Notes under the pieces: generated by a model
The model's database searches: none
Told to the model about the DNA's origin: nothing
What the model saw: the letters and a program-made list of their open reading frames with translations, nothing else
NCBI RefSeq assembly: GCF_000090795.2
Contig: NW_003546597.1
Span: forward strand, 28,133-92,132
Source of the DNA: Amphimedon queenslandica
Taxonomy: Eukaryota; Porifera; Demospongiae; Haplosclerida; Niphatidae
Reading direction: 5' to 3'
DNA length: 64,000 nucleotides
Program-made: the position numbers and the translations under genes
In this document: positions 61,324 to 64,000 of the stretch, piece after piece
Position numbering within the stretch: position 1 is the first letter of the stretch
Layout of the letters: each line of letters starts with the position of its first letter

Positions 61324-63997
61324 ATGGCTACCTCAAACTCAGATAAAGTACAAGAGCCTTCCTCCAATCAGTACAGGACGAGTGCCTCACCTGGGGTTGT
61401 ATGCTTTAGTGAGCCAGAAATAATGCCAGAGAATGATAAGATGAAAATAAAAGGAGCCCAACATGATGGCTATCATAAAGCTTGGAAGAGAAAAAATGCT
61501 TTGAAAAGGAAAAAAATTAGTGACACTGGGCCATCTGAGACTGCCAGGGAGTCATTTAATAATGGAGGCTCTTTTAAAAAATCAAACTCAAACCCTGAGC
61601 TACACCAGGGAGGTGAAGGAGAGGGAGCTGATGAGCAGCAGCCACGTCGAAGAGGTGTCCAGTTTCTTCAAGTTCCATCAAACAGACGCCTTGTCACAAG
61701 ATCAGCTGCAAGGATATCACGGATAAGGCCTTCACCTCTTGTGACCAGCTCATTAACATGTTATAGCAATATGAATGAGATTGATGGAGACATGGAGCTG
61801 GTTCCTAAATTAGATTTTAGGCAGTATCACCTTGATGTAGACAGTGATGAAAATGATGATGATAGCAGTAATGAAGGAGAAGGAAAGGAGGTTGATGAAG
61901 AATTAGAGGGACAGGAACTTGAAAAGTTGATGAATGGTCTTATTGTAGATCCCTCCTCTATGCCTCAAAACCTTCCTAATATTCATCATACAAAGCAAAT
62001 ATCTGGTGTTTCACTCACTGGCTATCAAGGAGATGAAGAAGTGTTGTCAGAGGATGACCGCTGGCTGAGTAGGCCTAGTGACGATGCAGGAATGACCCGA
62101 TTACACAGTCAAGAGCTTTTAAATGAATTGTTTTTCAAGTTTAAGTATGTTCGCTCCTCTTTGAAGCATCATGGGAGGAGGAGGACTTTCAGGAAACGTG
62201 TAGCCACAGAAAGTACAAGAAAGATCAGTGCACTGAATATGATTCAGAAGAGAAATTCTGATGCCATTATAACTAATGATCACTCACTGAGTGAGGAAGA
62301 GGAAGATAAAGAAGAGTTGGAAAAAAAGAAAGAAGGAGAGAGGGAAAAGGCTCGGAGAGCAACAATGCAAGCAGATTTTAGTTTGTATGAAACGAAAAAG
62401 AAAAAGAAAGAGAGAAAGGTCTTGGAAAGCATTGCTGGAGCTGGGGCAAATTTGTCACCACCACAGAAAAAAACAAGAGCCCAGAGTGTTCATGAATCTG
62501 CAGGCCCAACCAGTATTACTGTAAGTTGAAACTTAAGAAAGAGTTTTTTACCTGAAAAGTTGAATGTAATGATTTAATTTTGTGCTATATTCACTGTTGA
62601 GAGATTGCGTTAATTACACCTTACTTTTGATATTTCTCGTATTTTTTGTAGAAATATAAGTCAAGCTCTCCTGATTTATCTGTAAGCCAATCTGCACGAT
62701 CACAATAGTCAATTTGTTATTAGCATTACTAATACTATGAGTTAAATTTTTTTAGTTGTTGGGCAGGAAGAAGCCGCCAGGGTCACCTAAAGCACCTCAT
62801 TTCATAGTAAGTTATGAAACTGTGTACCATAAAACTTTCTCTCTTCTTTACTTAATAGAAACTGAAGCTTCATAATCCAAAATCAGCAGAAGTAAGTGGA
62901 TAGCGATAAGAATGCATTGATTAGTTATGCATTCATTAATTGCCTTTCTGAATAGTCTTGATTAATGTAGCTTTACTGCTCTTATTACATTATTGCTTTT
63001 ATTATTAGAAACTACTAAAGCATCTTGAAATGAAGAAATACGATCAAGTCCAGAGAAATGAGAGAATGGATACTCCTCTCCATGCTATTGTACGAAGTGA
63101 CAGAAAAGATAAATTAGAGTGTCTACTGATACTAATGGTGTTCAGTGACTTTGGGACTGAGAATATTGACATACCAGCTGCTTTTGGTAATACAGCATTG
63201 CACATTGCAGTTCAGGTAATAGCAATAATTTTTTTACTCTACATTTTTATTCATTAGATTTAATGTGTGTATCTTTCCTTCCTCTTATGTAGAAAGGGGA
63301 TTTATTAATGGTTCGACTACTCATAGTATTTGGTGCAAATATTGATGCAGTCAATGATAGAAAGAGAACTCCACTTGACATGCTCATCAATGGAGGCAAT
63401 GACAAAAAATTTTCCAAAATCATTGAAGAACTAAAGAGATTTGATGCCAAACATGGTCAGGAAGTAGTACCAGTTCGAAGAAAAAAGCATCATTTTACAA
63501 GACTAATGTCCATTTCAGTCGATCTGCCAGAGAGACAAGAGAAACTTACTGATTGTCAGCAAAATCAAAAATTTGAGAGTATAGGAATGGGGATTGAAAA
63601 ACGAAGAGCACTTGTGAGTAATGGTGAAATTGTGAATGGTGGAAATTGGCAATAGTTTACTTTGTTTGATGCCTAGTGAATGTAATTGATAACAACAGTA
63701 TATTGTGTTGAGGCTAGTGTGAATGAAAGTGTATATTTTACTTATTGAATCTGAATATTCATATTGACTAGTAATTGCAGTTTAAGTCATGTATTTAGAG
63801 TTCTCTCTCTCTTTTTCATGTAGTCTATTGATGGTTTGTCTCCAGCAGTCATTGCCCAAAAGTTAGAGACAAATCTGAATGAGTTGTATGATGAGTATGA
63901 TCGTATCCATAACCTTGACATGCAAATGGCAATTGGGCTTCAACAGTTTGAGCTACATGGTTGGAAGAAGACATCATCTTCAGCTATCAAGTTTAAT
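61324..63997 (+). CDS. PLA2G6-like: PLA2G6-like ankyrin protein, N-terminal part (runs off the right edge)
   Basis: Seven exons, all in phase 0 (61324-62520, 62652-62681, 62756-62806, 62859-62891, 63009-63215, 63293-63613, 63824-63997), encode 671 residues; the window ends inside the next donor. Exon 1 (399 residues) is disordered, with basic clusters (KRKNALKRKKIS, RRRTFRKR) that could be nuclear signals and acidic runs (SDENDDDSSNEGEG, SEEEEDKEELE). Ankyrin-type repeats follow (ERMDTPLHAIVRSDRKD, AAFGNTALHIAVQ, LLIVFGANIDAVNDRKRTPLDMLI), then the linker leading to the patatin domain (SPAVIAQKLETNLNELYDEYD). The block A pseudogene shows DGGGIRG and GTSTGG come next, so an active phospholipase is expected beyond the edge, but this is not seen. 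The N-terminus is unrelated to that of the 24-32 kb paralogue. Confidence 0.83.
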
Positions 63998-64000
63998 GTA

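Larger units (their letters stand above)
57205..63997 (+). repeat. Segmental duplication, block B
   Basis: Counterpart of 40064-46731. Shared order: intron-2 fragment, patatin exons 4-9, 3' UTR with ATT repeats and AATAAA (60620), then the PLA2G6-like gene. Relative to block A it lacks about 1.66 kb (40136-41797) and about 0.7 kb spanning intron 4, and it has an extra element at 59893-60530 and an intact 5' end of the PLA2G6-like gene. Confidence 0.85.

Overview
The window is animal nuclear DNA. It is AT-rich, with many short spliceosomal introns (several of about 50 nt), GT-AG junctions throughout and metazoan gene families: Src-type kinases, a tubulin carboxypeptidase, an NRF1-type factor, TFIIH subunit 5 and PLA2G6-type phospholipases. 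The compact gene spacing, the local family expansions and a large Death/ankyrin protein suggest a demosponge, possibly Amphimedon. That species call is inference; no database was searched.

Layout, left half. The first two exons of a Src-type kinase lie on the minus strand (70-776) and the gene runs off the left edge. A TMEM86/YhhN lysoplasmalogenase-like gene follows on plus (3321-4785), then an 11-exon AGBL5/CCP5 carboxypeptidase (5082-13324) and an NRF1/P3A2/EWG-like factor (15205-17760). A GTF2H5/TTDA gene (minus, 18867-19303) is divergent from a complete second Src-type kinase (plus, 19727-23697). A PLA2G6-like ankyrin-patatin gene (minus, 24369-32285) has a 5' UTR exon near 33.6 kb. A C8orf74-like gene follows (minus, 33827-36147).

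Right half. A patatin-like gene that has lost its catalytic aspartate (plus, 37283-44246) is followed by a degenerate copy of a PLA2G6-like gene (45.1-46.9 kb). This pair is duplicated at 57.2-64.0 kb. There the pseudo-lipase copy is truncated and the PLA2G6-like copy is intact as far as the window edge, so the two blocks have lost opposite members. Between the blocks lie a 16-bp satellite, a PIF/Harbinger relic, a 3.4-kb P-element-like transposon (perfect 41-bp inverted repeats, 8-bp target duplication, one 10-N assembly gap) and a 1319-residue protein. That protein joins a hydrophobic leader ending in a 2A ribosome-skipping motif to a Death-like domain and about 19 ankyrin repeats.

Noncoding sequence is rich in small inverted-repeat elements (hAT-like, TA-duplicating and long fold-backs), a 176-bp intronic satellite that shares sequence with one of the dispersed elements, and hundreds of bases of (TACATG)n. 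The most notable items are the 2A-leader Death/ankyrin gene, the catalytically altered patatin and the reciprocally decayed duplication. All exon boundaries were placed by eye from splice signals, reading-phase continuity and paralogue comparison.
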